NCBI RefSeq assembly: GCF_000968015.1
Contig: NZ_LACH01000025.1
Location: forward strand, 1 to 47,701
Source of the DNA: Pseudomonas fluorescens
GTDB lineage: Bacteria > Pseudomonadota > Gammaproteobacteria > Pseudomonadales > Pseudomonadaceae
Length of the DNA stretch: 47,701 bases
Direction: 5' to 3'
Shown here one piece after another: positions 38,388 through 47,677 of the stretch; positions within the stretch are counted from its first letter, which is position 1; each line of letters starts with the position of its first letter. The position numbers were made by a program, and so were the translations under genes. The notes beneath the pieces are model-generated. The model was not told the origin of the DNA and ran no database searches. It worked only from the letters and a program-made list of their open reading frames with translations.

Positions 38388-38452
38388 GCTTTCCTCATGT
38401 CATCAGTCGGTGCGCCCTTGAGCGCACCCGGAAAAAGTCTATCGCTTGGCGG

Positions 38453-39220
38453 CTATCGTTCAGCCATCAGCACCAGCACATCGGTACTGAACGAACCATC
38501 GGCCTCAATCTCAAAATACTCGCGTACTTCATTACCCATCGACTGCTGCAACTCGAGGATTGCCGCGCGCATCACCTCGGGTGTGCGCATGCGCTCGACC
38601 CAGGAGGTGTACTCCAGTCGCAGCCGTTGACGGGCGGTGCTGCGGGTATGCAACCCCGCTTCGCTGACCTGACGCAACCACTCGCCGGCGGAATAATCGC
38701 GCACATGGCTGGTGTCGCGCAGCACTTCGACGCTTTGCAGGTAAGTGTCGAACAACGGACTGCCCGGTGACAACACGTCGACGAACGCCGCCACGCCACC
38801 CGGCTTCAGCACCCGACGAACTTCTCGCAGGGCCAGGCCGAGATCGCTCCAATGGTGCGCCGAATAACGGCTGAAGACGAAATCGAATTCACCATCGGCG
38901 AATGGCAGGCGCTCGGCGGCGCCCAGCACGGTGGAGACGTTGGTCAGACCGCGCTCGACGGCGGCACCCGCCACCACGTCGAGCATCTGTTGCGACAGGT
39001 CGTACGCCACCACTTCCTTGGCCAGCGAGGCCACGTGAAAACTTACGTGACCGGCGCCGCAGCCCAAGTCCAGCACACGGGCATCGCCCTGCCCTGCCAG
39101 TTCAGCCTGTAGCAGTGCGAATTCAGTGCCTTGCGCGTGAACGGCGCTGCTCAGATAGGCCGAGGCCTGTTCACCGAATTGCTTTTGTACAACTTGGCTG
39201 TGCTGGGCGTTGCGGGTCAT
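38453..39220 (-). CDS. Class I SAM-dependent methyltransferase
   Basis: A 255-aa Rossmann-fold methyltransferase. Motif I is VLDLGCGAGHVSFHVA (about 50-65), with an acidic residue after beta-2 (VAYDLS) and motif IV-like FDFVFSRYSAHHW. It resembles UbiE/YcgJ-type enzymes. A homolog lies between leuD and leuB in other Pseudomonas, so it is a core gene. The substrate is not known. Confidence 0.85.
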   Translation of the reverse strand: MTRNAQHSQVVQKQFGEQASAYLSSAVHAQGTEFALLQAELAGQGDARVLDLGCGAGHVSFHVASLAKEVVAYDLSQQMLDVVAGAAVERGLTNVSTVLGAAERLPFADGEFDFVFSRYSAHHWSDLGLALREVRRVLKPGGVAAFVDVLSPGSPLFDTYLQSVEVLRDTSHVRDYSAGEWLRQVSEAGLHTRSTARQRLRLEYTSWVERMRTPEVMRAAILELQQSMGNEVREYFEIEADGSFSTDVLVLMAER

Positions 39221-39267
39221 GGGGACTTCCTTTTTGGGGTGAGTCTTGGGGTGTCTATTCTGGCCTC

Positions 39268-39332
39268 ATCGCGAGCAGGCTCGCTCCTACAGGAGAACGC
39301 ATTTCAAATGTAGGAGTGAGCCTGCTCGCAAT
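39268..39332. repeat. REPIN (compact, CTCCTACA subtype)
   Basis: Arms 39268-39291 and 39309-39332 are inverted copies with two differences (GCTCGCTCC against GGAGTGAGC, and CGCAAT at the end) around a 17-nt loop. It lies between leuD and the methyltransferase. Confidence 0.9.
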
Positions 39333-39356
39333 GGCGCGATCATGCCTTACGCAAAA

Positions 39357-40001
39357 TCAGGCGTCGCGAAACAACCACGGCTGGCTCGCACGGTGCTTGG
39401 CCTCAAACGCCGCGATCGCTTCGTGGTCCTGCAAGGTCAGGCCGATGTCGTCCAGGCCGTTGACCAGGCAATGCTTGCGAAACTCGTCAAGTTCAAAGCG
39501 GTAGACCTTGCCGTCAGGCCGGGTCACGGTCTGGGCTTGCAGGTCGATCTTCAACTCGTAGCCAGGATTCGCCTCGACCTGCTGGAACAGCTCATCCACT
39601 TCAGCGTCGGTCAAGATGATCGGCAGCAAGCCGTTCTTGAAGCTGTTGTTGTAGAAAATGTCGGCGTAGCTCGGCGCAATGATGCTGCGAAAACCGTACT
39701 CTTCCAGCGCCCACGGCGCGTGTTCGCGGCTGGAGCCGCAACCGAAGTTCTCGCGGGCCAGCAGCACACTGGCGCCTTGATAACGCTCGGCGTTGAGCAC
39801 GAAATCCTTGTTCAACGGACGCTTGGAGTTGTCCTGGTAGGCATAGCCCACGTCCAGGTAACGCCATTCGTCGAACAGGTTCGGACCAAAACCGGTGCGC
39901 TTGATCGACTTCAAGAACTGCTTCGGAATGATCTGGTCGGTGTCGACGTTGGCACGGTCCAATGGCGCGACCAAACCGGTGTGTTGGGTAAAAGCTCTCA
40001 T
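39357..40001 (-). CDS. leuD: 3-isopropylmalate dehydratase, small subunit
   Basis: A 214-aa swivelling subunit of isopropylmalate isomerase with the signature [15 protein letters not shown]. It assembles with LeuC to interconvert 2- and 3-isopropylmalate. It begins 10 nt after the leuC stop, so the two subunits are co-transcribed. Confidence 0.97.
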   Translation of the reverse strand: MRAFTQHTGLVAPLDRANVDTDQIIPKQFLKSIKRTGFGPNLFDEWRYLDVGYAYQDNSKRPLNKDFVLNAERYQGASVLLARENFGCGSSREHAPWALEEYGFRSIIAPSYADIFYNNSFKNGLLPIILTDAEVDELFQQVEANPGYELKIDLQAQTVTRPDGKVYRFELDEFRKHCLVNGLDDIGLTLQDHEAIAAFEAKHRASQPWLFRDA

Positions 40002-40011
40002 GTGCGGTTCC

Positions 40012-41430
40012 TCAGATCAGTTCGCGAACGTCGATGAAACGACCGTGGACGGCAGCCGCCGCGGCCATGGCCGGGCTGACCAGGTGCGTACGGCCACCGG
40101 CGCCCTGACGCCCTTCGAAGTTGCGGTTGGAGGTCGAAGCGCAATGCTCGCCCGACTCCAAACGGTCCGGGTTCATCGCCAGGCACATCGAGCAACCCGG
40201 TTCACGCCACTCGAAACCGGCTTCGAGGAAAATCTTGTCCAGGCCTTCGGCCTCGGCTTGCGCCTTCACCAGGCCCGAGCCCGGCACCACGATGGCTTGC
40301 TTGATGGTCGAAGCGACTTTACGGCCCTTGGCGATCACCGCCGCAGCGCGCAAGTCTTCGATCCGCGAGTTGGTGCAGGAACCAATGAAGACGCGGTCCA
40401 GTTGAATGTCGGTGATTGCCTGATTGGCGCTCAAACCCATGTATTTCAAGGCGCGTTCGATGGAACCGCGCTTGACCAGGTCCATTTCCTTCGCCGGGTC
40501 CGGCACGTTCTGATCAACCGCCAGGACCATCTCGGGCGAAGTGCCCCAACTGACTTGCGGCTTGATCTGAGTGGCGTCGAGTTCGACGACGGTGTCGAAC
40601 ACCGCATCGGCGTCGGAAACCAGGTCTTTCCAGGCTTCGACCGCCATGTCCCATTCCGCGCCTTTCGGGGCAAATGGACGGCCCTTGACGTAAGCCACGG
40701 TTTTTTCGTCGGCAGCCACCAGGCCAACACGTGCGCCGGCTTCAATGGACATGTTGCAGATGGTCATGCGGCCTTCGACGGACAAGTCGCGAATGGCGCT
40801 GCCGGCGAACTCGATGGCATGGCCGTTACCGCCGGCGGTGCCGATCTTGCCGATGACGGCGAGCACGATGTCCTTGGCGGTCACGCCGAACGGCAACTTG
40901 CCTTCGACCGACACCAGCATGTTTTTCATTTTCTTGGCGACCAGGCACTGCGTGGCGAACACGTGCTCGACCTCGGAAGTCCCGATGCCGTGGGCCAATG
41001 CACCAAACGCGCCGTGGGTCGAGGTGTGCGAGTCGCCGCAGACCACGGTCATGCCCGGCAAGGTGGCACCCTGCTCCGGACCGATCACGTGAACGATGCC
41101 CTGACGCACGTCATTCATTTTGAATTCAGTGATGCCATATTCGTCGCAGTAGTCATCGAGGGTCTGAACCTGCAAACGCGAGACCTGGTCGGTAATCGCT
41201 TCGATGCCGCCCTTGCGATCAGGCGTGGTCGGTACGTTGTGGTCCGGAGTGGCGATGATCGAGTCGACGCGCCAAGGCTTGCGCCCGGCCAGACGCAGGC
41301 CTTCGAAAGCTTGGGGCGAAGTCACTTCATGGATGATGTGGCGGTCGATATAGATCAGCGACGACCCATCGTCGCGCCGTTTCACTTCATGGGAATCCCA
41401 AAGCTTGTCGTAAAGCGTTTTGCCGGCCAT
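40012..41430 (-). CDS. leuC: 3-isopropylmalate dehydratase, large subunit
   Basis: A 472-aa aconitase-family subunit carrying the 4Fe-4S cluster; the ligand cysteines are in [14 protein letters not shown] and [17 protein letters not shown] lies 7 nt before ATG. The predicted promoter is more than 200 nt upstream, so the mRNA leader includes a long palindromic element. A divergent LysR gene suggests leucine-pathway regulation. Confidence 0.97.
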   Translation of the reverse strand: MAGKTLYDKLWDSHEVKRRDDGSSLIYIDRHIIHEVTSPQAFEGLRLAGRKPWRVDSIIATPDHNVPTTPDRKGGIEAITDQVSRLQVQTLDDYCDEYGITEFKMNDVRQGIVHVIGPEQGATLPGMTVVCGDSHTSTHGAFGALAHGIGTSEVEHVFATQCLVAKKMKNMLVSVEGKLPFGVTAKDIVLAVIGKIGTAGGNGHAIEFAGSAIRDLSVEGRMTICNMSIEAGARVGLVAADEKTVAYVKGRPFAPKGAEWDMAVEAWKDLVSDADAVFDTVVELDATQIKPQVSWGTSPEMVLAVDQNVPDPAKEMDLVKRGSIERALKYMGLSANQAITDIQLDRVFIGSCTNSRIEDLRAAAVIAKGRKVASTIKQAIVVPGSGLVKAQAEAEGLDKIFLEAGFEWREPGCSMCLAMNPDRLESGEHCASTSNRNFEGRQGAGGRTHLVSPAMAAAAAVHGRFIDVRELI

Positions 41431-41463
41431 CAGACGGTCCTCATCAGCGTGTTTCTATGCCGG

Positions 41464-41623
41464 AGAGGTCTGTGTAGCGAGTTTTGTTAGTCAACTTCGG
41501 CGCCAGTAGCCCACATCCTGCGTTGCTGCTCCTCGCCATAGCGAGCTATGACTCGTCGCAGCGCCTTGGCTATGGACTTCTGGCATCCGAATTTGAACTA
41601 ACAAACTCGCCACACAGACCTCT
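41464..41623. repeat. 160-bp symmetrical palindromic element in the leuC leader (MITE-like)
   Basis: The outer 18 nt (AGAGGTCTGTGTAGCGAG, 41464-41481) match the reverse complement of 41606-41623 at 17 of 18 positions. Complementarity continues through TTGTTAGT, CAA-TTCGG and GCCAG. The centre CATAGC-GA-GCTATG lies at 41537-41550, exactly the midpoint of the element. No clear target-site duplication was seen. The rest of the 306-bp gap 41431-41736 holds the leuC promoter and a smaller inverted repeat, but no gene I can support. Confidence 0.85.
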
Positions 41624-41641
41624 GGGTCTTGAACAATTCAA

Positions 41642-41693
41642 TAACCCCTTGGCTTGTGAGGTCGATCCTAGGGGGTTACATTAAATAACTCAA
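41642..41693 (-). promoter_or_regulatory. Predicted leuC promoter with candidate operator
   Basis: On the minus strand TTGAGT (41688-41693), a 17-nt spacer and TAGGAT (41665-41670) form a moderate sigma70 promoter, with a start expected near 41658. An inverted repeat TAACCCC / GGGGTTA (41642-41648 and 41672-41678) overlaps the -10 and lies between leuC and the divergent LysR gene, a plausible operator. Confidence 0.5.
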
Positions 41694-41736
41694 ATTCATA
41701 TTTTTTATGCTTTGGATAACCAACTGGAATACTGCA

Positions 41737-42627
41737 ATGGACCTCGCCAACCTCAATGCTTTTATCGCGATTGCCGAGACCGGTAGCTTCTCCGGCGCTG
41801 GTGAACGGCTGCACCTGACGCAACCGGCCATCAGCAAGCGCATTGCCGGGCTGGAGCAGCAATTGAAGGTGCGCCTGTTCGATCGCCTGGGCCGTGAAGT
41901 GAGCCTGACCGAAGCCGGACGCGCCTTGCTGCCGCGGGCCTATCAGATTCTGAATGTGCTGGATGACACCCGCCGCGCCCTGACCAACCTGACCGGCGAA
42001 GTGACCGGCCGCCTGACCCTGGCCACCAGTCACCACATCGGCCTGCACCGCTTGCCCCCCTTATTAAGGGAATTCACCCGACGTTACCCGCAAGTAGCGC
42101 TGGATATTCAGTTCCTCGATTCGGAAGTGGCCTACGAAGAAATCCTCCATGGCCGCGCTGAACTGGCGGTCATCACCCTGGCGCCGGAGCCCCACGCACT
42201 GGTCAAGGCCACGCCGGTGTGGGACGACCCGCTGGACTTCGTGGTCGCCCCGGAGCACTCGCTGATCAGCCACGGCCCGGTCAGCCTGGCGGACATTGCC
42301 CTGCACCCGGCGGTTTTCCCCGGCGGCAACACCTTTACCCACCACATCGTCCGGCGCCTGTTCGAAGCTCAAGGCCTGACGCCGAACATCGCCATGAGCA
42401 CGAATTATCTGGAAACCATCAAGATGATGGTCTCTATCGGCCTGGCCTGGAGCGTGTTGCCGCGCACCATGCTGGATGATCAGGTTGCGCGAATACCTTT
42501 ACCAGGCATACAACTCACTCGCCAGCTAGGCTATATCCTGCACACAGAAAGGACGCTGTCGAATGCGGCACGGGCCTTCATGGCCTTGCTGGATGCACAA
42601 ATCGATCTGCCAGGGACTCTCGGCTAA
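41737..42627 (+). CDS. LysR-family transcriptional regulator divergent from leuC
   Basis: A 296-aa LTTR. The N-terminal winged HTH spans about 1-60 (LNAFIAIAETGSFSGAGERL, QPAISKRIAGLEQQL, FDRLGREVSLTEAG) and the periplasmic-binding-protein-like effector domain about 88-290. ATG 41737 (MDLANLNAF) has GGA 8 nt upstream; an ATG ten codons earlier is less consistent with the family. A LysR gene occupies this place next to leuC in other pseudomonads. Control of leuCD is suggested by position but not shown. Confidence 0.9.
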   Translation: MDLANLNAFIAIAETGSFSGAGERLHLTQPAISKRIAGLEQQLKVRLFDRLGREVSLTEAGRALLPRAYQILNVLDDTRRALTNLTGEVTGRLTLATSHHIGLHRLPPLLREFTRRYPQVALDIQFLDSEVAYEEILHGRAELAVITLAPEPHALVKATPVWDDPLDFVVAPEHSLISHGPVSLADIALHPAVFPGGNTFTHHIVRRLFEAQGLTPNIAMSTNYLETIKMMVSIGLAWSVLPRTMLDDQVARIPLPGIQLTRQLGYILHTERTLSNAARAFMALLDAQIDLPGTLG

Positions 42628-42692
42628 GCTGTGCTACTTCTATAGAGCCTCGAGTCACTGAAACTGACACCCCACTCAGCCAAGGCTTGCCA

Positions 42693-45600
42693 ATGCCGAA
42701 ATCTGTTGACCGTATTCCGCCGATGCCGCGTATACAGGCGCTTGACCCAAAACGGTCGGAGCAGAGCTGGGAAAGCGCCCCACAATTGCTGGCTGCCCTC
42801 AACGGTGCACGTTTGGGCGCCTGGTATTGGGACATCGAACGTGGGCAGATCAGCTGGTCGCGGGGTACCCAGGCGCTGTTCGGCTTCGATCCCCGGCAAC
42901 CGTTGCCGGCGGATCTGGAATACCTCGACTTGCTGCCGCCAGAGGATCGGGCGAAAACCATTCGCGCCTTCGACGCGGTGATCGCCGGCGCCCCGCTGGA
43001 ACAGGCGATGCATCACCGCATCCGCTGGCCCGACGGCAGCCTGCACTGGCTGGAGATCAACGGCAGCCTGCTGCCGGACAAACACGGCCGGCCACGCATG
43101 ATTGGCGTCATCCGTGAAATCACCCACCAGCGCCAGCGCGAACAGGCGTTGAGCAGCTCGGAAAAACGCTTCGCCACGCTGTTCCACCTGTGTCCGAACA
43201 TGGTCCTGCTGACTCGCCAGGAAGACGGGCTGATCAGCGAAGCCAACCAGTATTTCGAAAGCCTGTTTGGCTGGCCAGTGCAGAACGCTATTGGTCGCAC
43301 CACCCTGGAACTGGGCCTCTGGGTGCATCCGGAGCAACGGGAGCGACTCGTCGCCGCCACCAAGGCCAAGGGCGAACTGGTCAGCATGGAGGTGCAATTT
43401 CGAGCCAGCAACGGCCAGATCCACGACGGCATCCTCAGCGCGCAAAAGGTCGAGCTCGAAGGCCAGCCTTATCTGCTGAGTACGTTCCTTGACACCACCG
43501 AACGCAAAGCCGCCGAACATGCCCTGAAAGACAGCCAGGAGCGCCTCGACCTGGCGCTGGATTCAGCGCAACTCGGCACCTGGGACTGGCACATTCCCAG
43601 TGGCATGCTATACGGCTCGGCACGCGCCGCCCAGTTGCACGGGCTGGACCCCATACCTTTCCATGAATCCTTCGACGATTTTTTCGAAGGCGTGCCCGGC
43701 GAAGAGCGCGACACCATGCGCGATGCCTATCGCAGCCTGCGAGAAGGCCCTGCCGGCAATTATCAACTGACCTACCGCGTGCAACTCCCGGACGGTAGCT
43801 CGCGCTACCTGGAAAGCCGCGCCCGGCTCTATCGCGATGAAAACGGCGCCCCGCTGCGCATGGCCGGTACGCTGCTCGACATCACCGACCAGGTGGAGCG
43901 GGAGCAGTTGCTGGTGGCGTCCGAAGAGAAGTTCGCCACCCTGTTCCAGGTCAGCCCGGACCCGATTTGCGTAACCCGTCAGGACACCGGCCAATTTATC
44001 GAGATCAACTCCAGCTTCACCCAGACCTTCGGCTGGAGCACCACCGACGTGATTGGCCGCAGCGCCGACGAAATCGGTCTATGGGACGCTTCGGCGCAAA
44101 GCCTGCGACGGATCGAGCAGGTCATCCGCGAACAGGGTCTGAACAACGTGGCGATCCTCGTTCAGCACAAAGACGGGCAAGCCCTGACCTGCGTGATTTC
44201 CAGCCGCCAGATCAGCGTTGGCGACCAGCCGTGCATCGTCACCACCCTGCGCGATATCACTCAGCAGCAACGCTCGGAAGCCGCGCTCAAGGCCAGCGAA
44301 GAGAAGTTCGCCAAGGCTTTCCACTCCAGCCCCGACGCCATCACCATCACCGAGCGCGACACCGGGCGTTATCTGGAGGTTAACGATGGCTTCTGCCGCC
44401 TGACCGGCTACCGCGCCGATGAAGTGGTCGGCCGCACGGTGTACCAGGTCGGCATCTGGGCCGAGGAAAAACAACGTTCGGCGCTGCTCGCCGAACTCCA
44501 GATCAAGGGCCGGGTGCATCACCAGGAAATGCTCGGGCGCAATAAACGTGGCGAATTGCTGACCGTCGAAGTCTCGGTAGAACCGATCACCCTCAACGAA
44601 ACCGCCTGCCTGCTGCTGACCGCGCGGGACGTCAGCCTGCTGAAAAACGCCGAAGCGCAGATCCGTCACCTGGCCTACCACGACCCCTTGACCAACCTGC
44701 CCAACCGCGCCCTGCTGATGGATCGCCTGAGTCAGCAGATAGCCCTGCTCAAGCGCCACAACCTGCGCGGCGCCCTGATGTTTCTCGACCTTGATCACTT
44801 CAAGCACATCAATGATTCGCTCGGTCATCCAGTGGGCGATACCGTGCTGAAAATCATCACCGCGCGCCTCGAAGCCAGCGTGCGCATGGAAGACACTGTC
44901 GCGCGTTTGGGCGGTGACGAATTCGTGGTGCTGCTCAGCGGGCTCGAAGGCTCGCGCAACGAGGTCAGCGAGCAAGTCCTGCAACTGGCGGACACCTTGC
45001 GTGAACTGCTGTCGGAGCCGATGTTCCTCGACGGACAACGCCTGCAAGTAACCCCGAGCATCGGCATCGCGCTGATTCCCGATCACGGCTCGACCCCGAC
45101 CGACCTGCTCAAACGCGCCGACATCGCCCTCTACCGGGCCAAGGATTCGGGCCGCAACACCGCGCAGATGTACCACAACACCATGCAGAAGGCGGCGAGC
45201 GAACGCCTGCGCATGGAAACCGACCTGCGCCTGGCCCTTTCCCGGGGTGAGTTCCGCGTGCACTACCAGCCTCAGGTGGACGCCCGGAACGACCGCATCG
45301 TCGGCGCCGAGGCGCTGGTGCGCTGGAACCATCCGGACCTCGGCGCGCAATCGCCCACCGAGTTCATCAAGGTGCTGGAGGACAGCGGACTGATTCTGGA
45401 AGTGGGTACCTGGATCGTCGACGAAGCCTGCAGCGCCTTCAGGCAGCTGATTACCAAGGGCCTGATAGACCCGCTCGATTTCAGCCTGTGCGTCAATATC
45501 AGCCCACGGCAATTTCGTCAGAATGACTTTGTCGAACGCATCGAACACAGCCTCCTCAGCCACGGTCTGCCCTGCTCGCTGCTGAAACTGGAAATCACCG

Positions 45601-45971
45601 AAGGCATCGTGATCCAGAACCTGGAAGACACCATCAACAAAATGCGCAGCCTGAAAAAACTCGGCGTGAGTTTCGCCATGGACGATTTCGGCACCGGTTA
45701 TTCCTCGCTGACCTACCTCAAGCGTCTGCCGGTCGACACCCTGAAAATCGACCAATCGTTCATCCGCGACGCCACCACCGACCCCAACGACGCCGAGATC
45801 ATCCGCGCCATCGTTGCCATGGCCCGCAGCCTGGAATTGAAAGTGATTGCCGAAGGGGTAGAAACGCCGGAGCAACTGGAGTTCTTGCAGGGGCTGGGCT
45901 GCCATTTTTATCAGGGGTATTTGCACAGCCCGCCGCTGCCGGTGGAGGACTTCCAAAAGCTCCTTAAATAA
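42693..45971 (+). CDS. Multi-PAS diguanylate cyclase / phosphodiesterase
   Basis: A 1092-aa protein with no membrane segment. Five PAS-like sensor domains (about 30-150, 155-280, 280-405, 405-530 and 530-650) lead into GGDEF (about 665-825) and EAL (about 845-1085). The cyclase signature is intact (ARLGGDEFVVLL), and RMED five residues before GGDEF is a proper RxxD inhibitory I-site. The EAL half keeps GAEALVRW, LEITEG, MDDFGTGYSSL and VIAEGVET, the residues expected for c-di-GMP hydrolysis. Both activities are therefore plausible. ATG 42693 has AAGG 7 nt upstream; a TTG two codons earlier is the alternative. The signal sensed is unknown. Confidence 0.92.
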   Translation: MPKSVDRIPPMPRIQALDPKRSEQSWESAPQLLAALNGARLGAWYWDIERGQISWSRGTQALFGFDPRQPLPADLEYLDLLPPEDRAKTIRAFDAVIAGAPLEQAMHHRIRWPDGSLHWLEINGSLLPDKHGRPRMIGVIREITHQRQREQALSSSEKRFATLFHLCPNMVLLTRQEDGLISEANQYFESLFGWPVQNAIGRTTLELGLWVHPEQRERLVAATKAKGELVSMEVQFRASNGQIHDGILSAQKVELEGQPYLLSTFLDTTERKAAEHALKDSQERLDLALDSAQLGTWDWHIPSGMLYGSARAAQLHGLDPIPFHESFDDFFEGVPGEERDTMRDAYRSLREGPAGNYQLTYRVQLPDGSSRYLESRARLYRDENGAPLRMAGTLLDITDQVEREQLLVASEEKFATLFQVSPDPICVTRQDTGQFIEINSSFTQTFGWSTTDVIGRSADEIGLWDASAQSLRRIEQVIREQGLNNVAILVQHKDGQALTCVISSRQISVGDQPCIVTTLRDITQQQRSEAALKASEEKFAKAFHSSPDAITITERDTGRYLEVNDGFCRLTGYRADEVVGRTVYQVGIWAEEKQRSALLAELQIKGRVHHQEMLGRNKRGELLTVEVSVEPITLNETACLLLTARDVSLLKNAEAQIRHLAYHDPLTNLPNRALLMDRLSQQIALLKRHNLRGALMFLDLDHFKHINDSLGHPVGDTVLKIITARLEASVRMEDTVARLGGDEFVVLLSGLEGSRNEVSEQVLQLADTLRELLSEPMFLDGQRLQVTPSIGIALIPDHGSTPTDLLKRADIALYRAKDSGRNTAQMYHNTMQKAASERLRMETDLRLALSRGEFRVHYQPQVDARNDRIVGAEALVRWNHPDLGAQSPTEFIKVLEDSGLILEVGTWIVDEACSAFRQLITKGLIDPLDFSLCVNISPRQFRQNDFVERIEHSLLSHGLPCSLLKLEITEGIVIQNLEDTINKMRSLKKLGVSFAMDDFGTGYSSLTYLKRLPVDTLKIDQSFIRDATTDPNDAEIIRAIVAMARSLELKVIAEGVETPEQLEFLQGLGCHFYQGYLHSPPLPVEDFQKLLK

Positions 45972-46007
45972 CGCCGGAGCGCATGAAACAATCTGGATGA
46001 CGGGCAC

Positions 46008-46034
46008 AAAAAAGGGCGCCAGTGGCGCCCTTTT
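46008..46034. terminator. Bidirectional rho-independent terminator
   Basis: AAAAGGGCGCC-AGT-GGCGCCCTTTT is a perfect inverted repeat between the convergent GGDEF-EAL gene and the small heat-shock gene, with a T run on each strand. Confidence 0.93.
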
Positions 46035-46046
46035 CATTGCTCTGCC

Positions 46047-46493
46047 TTAGTGCTGCAGAGCCGGCTTTTGCGTCCCGTTGATCGGGATGCGTTTGGCTTT
46101 CGCCTCTTCCGGAATCACCCGCAACAAGTCGATGCTCAACAAACCGTTGCTCAGGCCGGCGGCCTTGATTTCGATATGGTCCGCCAGACGGAAGGACAGT
46201 TTGAAAGCACGCTGTGCGATGCCTTGGTACAGATAAGTGACGGCTTCGCTCGCGTCACGCTTGCCACCACTGATGGTCAGCACACCTTTTTCCACTTGCA
46301 GCTCCAGGTCTTCTTCCTGGAAGCCGGCGGCCGCTACGACGATGCGGTATTGGTCGTCGCCGTGTTTTTCCACGTTGTAGGGTGGGTAGGTGCTGCCTGG
46401 CTCGTTGCGCAGGGCGGTTTCGAACAGGTCATTGAAACGGTCGAAACCTACCGAGGAACGGAACAGTGGTGCCATGGAAAATGCAGTACTCAT
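46047..46493 (-). CDS. ibpA: Small heat-shock protein, Hsp20/IbpA
   Basis: A 148-aa alpha-crystallin holdase. The N-terminal segment FDRFNDLFETAL, the alpha-crystallin domain (about 36-125, with NVEKHGDDQYRIVVAAAGF and IAQRAFKLSFRLADHIEI) and the C-terminal RIPI anchor match E. coli IbpA. It binds unfolding proteins for DnaK/ClpB. AGGAG lies 9 nt before ATG and is sequestered in a predicted RNA thermometer. Confidence 0.95.
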   Translation of the reverse strand: MSTAFSMAPLFRSSVGFDRFNDLFETALRNEPGSTYPPYNVEKHGDDQYRIVVAAAGFQEEDLELQVEKGVLTISGGKRDASEAVTYLYQGIAQRAFKLSFRLADHIEIKAAGLSNGLLSIDLLRVIPEEAKAKRIPINGTQKPALQH

Positions 46494-46502
46494 GATTCAA
46501 AT

Positions 46503-46557
46503 CTCCTGAAACATATCAGCAAGTTTTTTTGTCTCCGCGACCCGAATTCGGCATCGC
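46503..46557 (-). ncRNA. ROSE-type RNA thermometer in the ibpA leader
   Basis: In the minus-strand mRNA the segment UUGCUGA (46516-46522) can pair with UCAGGAG (46503-46509) over a 6-nt loop. This gives the ROSE anti-Shine-Dalgarno helix with its diagnostic G-G pair opposite the ribosome site. A second hairpin, GCGA..CCGAATTCGG..TCGC (46537-46557), lies upstream, so the predicted leader is almost fully structured. Confidence 0.8.
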
Positions 46558-46565
46558 GTAATCCT

Positions 46566-46594
46566 TAAATAAGGACCGCTGATTGCTTTTCAAG
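46566..46594 (-). promoter_or_regulatory. sigma32 heat-shock promoter of ibpA
   Basis: On the minus strand CTTGAA (46589-46594), a 14-nt spacer and CCTTATTTA (46566-46574) match the sigma32 pattern CTTGAA-N13-15-CCCCATNTA. Transcription would begin near 46559, just before the ROSE leader. Confidence 0.8.
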
Positions 46595-46623
46595 AGATTA
46601 TTTACTGTTTTTTTCAGTTGGAT

Positions 46624-47583
46624 TCAGGCTGCCTCGGACACCTGAAGACCCAGTAAACGCGAGACCTGATCCAGTTCGGTCTCACGACGCAGCACGGTGA
46701 ACAGCTCGACCGCTTCAGGGTAATTGCGGGTCAGCATCGCCAGCCACTGCTTCAGGCGACCCGGCGATTGGCGTGGCGTCATCTGCGCCTTGGCTTGCAG
46801 CCAGAAGTCCTGAATCAATGGCAGCAGCTCGGCCCAAGTCATCTCGACGACGTCCTCACCGGCCCGCGCCATTGCGATTTGCCGTGCCAGGTCCGGGCGC
46901 GAAACCAGGCCGCGGCCGAGCATGATGTCCTCGACGCCGCTGATTTCGCGGCAACGACGCCAGTCTTCGACGCTCCAGATGTCACCATTGGCGAACACCG
47001 GAACCTTGACCACATCCTGCACCCGGGGGATCCATTCCCAATGGGCTGGCGGCTTGTAGCCGTCAGTCTTGGTCCGCGCGTGAACCACGATGTGCGCCGC
47101 GCCACCTTCGGCCAGGGCCGTGGCACACACCAGCGCACCGTCCGGGCTGTCGAAACCGAGGCGCATCTTGGCAGTCACCGGAATGTGCGCCGGAACGGCA
47201 CGACGGACATGTTCAACGATCTGGTTCAGCAGCTCAGGCTCTTTGAGCAGTACCGCACCGCCACGGGACTTGTTCACAGTCTTGGCTGGGCAGCCGAAGT
47301 TCAGGTCGATGACCTCGGAACCCAGTTCGCAGGCCAGCGCGGCGTTTTCCGCCAGGCATACCGGATCGGAACCGAGCAGCTGCACTCGCAGCGGCACGCC
47401 GGATGCGGTGCGGGCGCCGGTCAACAGCTCCGGGCCGAACTTGTGGTAATAGGCAGGCGTGAGCAGTTGATCGTTGATCCGAATGAACTCGGTCACGCAC
47501 CAATCGATACCGCCCACACGGGTCAGCACGTCCCGCAGGATGTTGTCGACCAACCCCTCCATGGGCGCCAAAGCAATTTGCAT
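46624..47583 (-). CDS. dusC: tRNA-dihydrouridine(16) synthase
   Basis: A 319-aa FMN TIM-barrel reductase. It starts [13 protein letters not shown], with the catalytic Cys in [20 protein letters not shown] and FMN/tRNA contacts in KMRLGF, VHART and NGDIW. The N-terminus and overall sequence are of the DusC subgroup (U16 of tRNA) rather than DusA or DusB. ATG 47583 has GAGTG 8 nt upstream; a TTG five codons earlier is an alternative. No strong terminator is visible before ibpA. Confidence 0.93.
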   Translation of the reverse strand: MQIALAPMEGLVDNILRDVLTRVGGIDWCVTEFIRINDQLLTPAYYHKFGPELLTGARTASGVPLRVQLLGSDPVCLAENAALACELGSEVIDLNFGCPAKTVNKSRGGAVLLKEPELLNQIVEHVRRAVPAHIPVTAKMRLGFDSPDGALVCATALAEGGAAHIVVHARTKTDGYKPPAHWEWIPRVQDVVKVPVFANGDIWSVEDWRRCREISGVEDIMLGRGLVSRPDLARQIAMARAGEDVVEMTWAELLPLIQDFWLQAKAQMTPRQSPGRLKQWLAMLTRNYPEAVELFTVLRRETELDQVSRLLGLQVSEAA

Positions 47584-47632
47584 GAAAAACACACTCAACG
47601 AAAAACGTGCGGCAGTTTACAGGTTTTGCTCA

Positions 47633-47677
47633 TGTAGGAGCTGTCGAGTGAAACGAGGCTGCGATCTTTTGATCTTG
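47633..47677. repeat. REP of a second family at the window edge
   Basis: TGTAGGAGCTGTCGAGTG, then AGGCTGCGATCTTTTGATCTTG, belongs to a different intergenic repeat type common in pseudomonads. Its inverted partner, if any, would lie beyond the window. Confidence 0.6.

Noticed and set aside
41491..41586. 31-codon minus-strand ORF in the palindrome before leuC, considered as a leucine leader peptide
   Set aside because: It has no Shine-Dalgarno and only one Leu codon, so it does not look like an attenuation peptide. It is most likely incidental coding potential of the repeat element.
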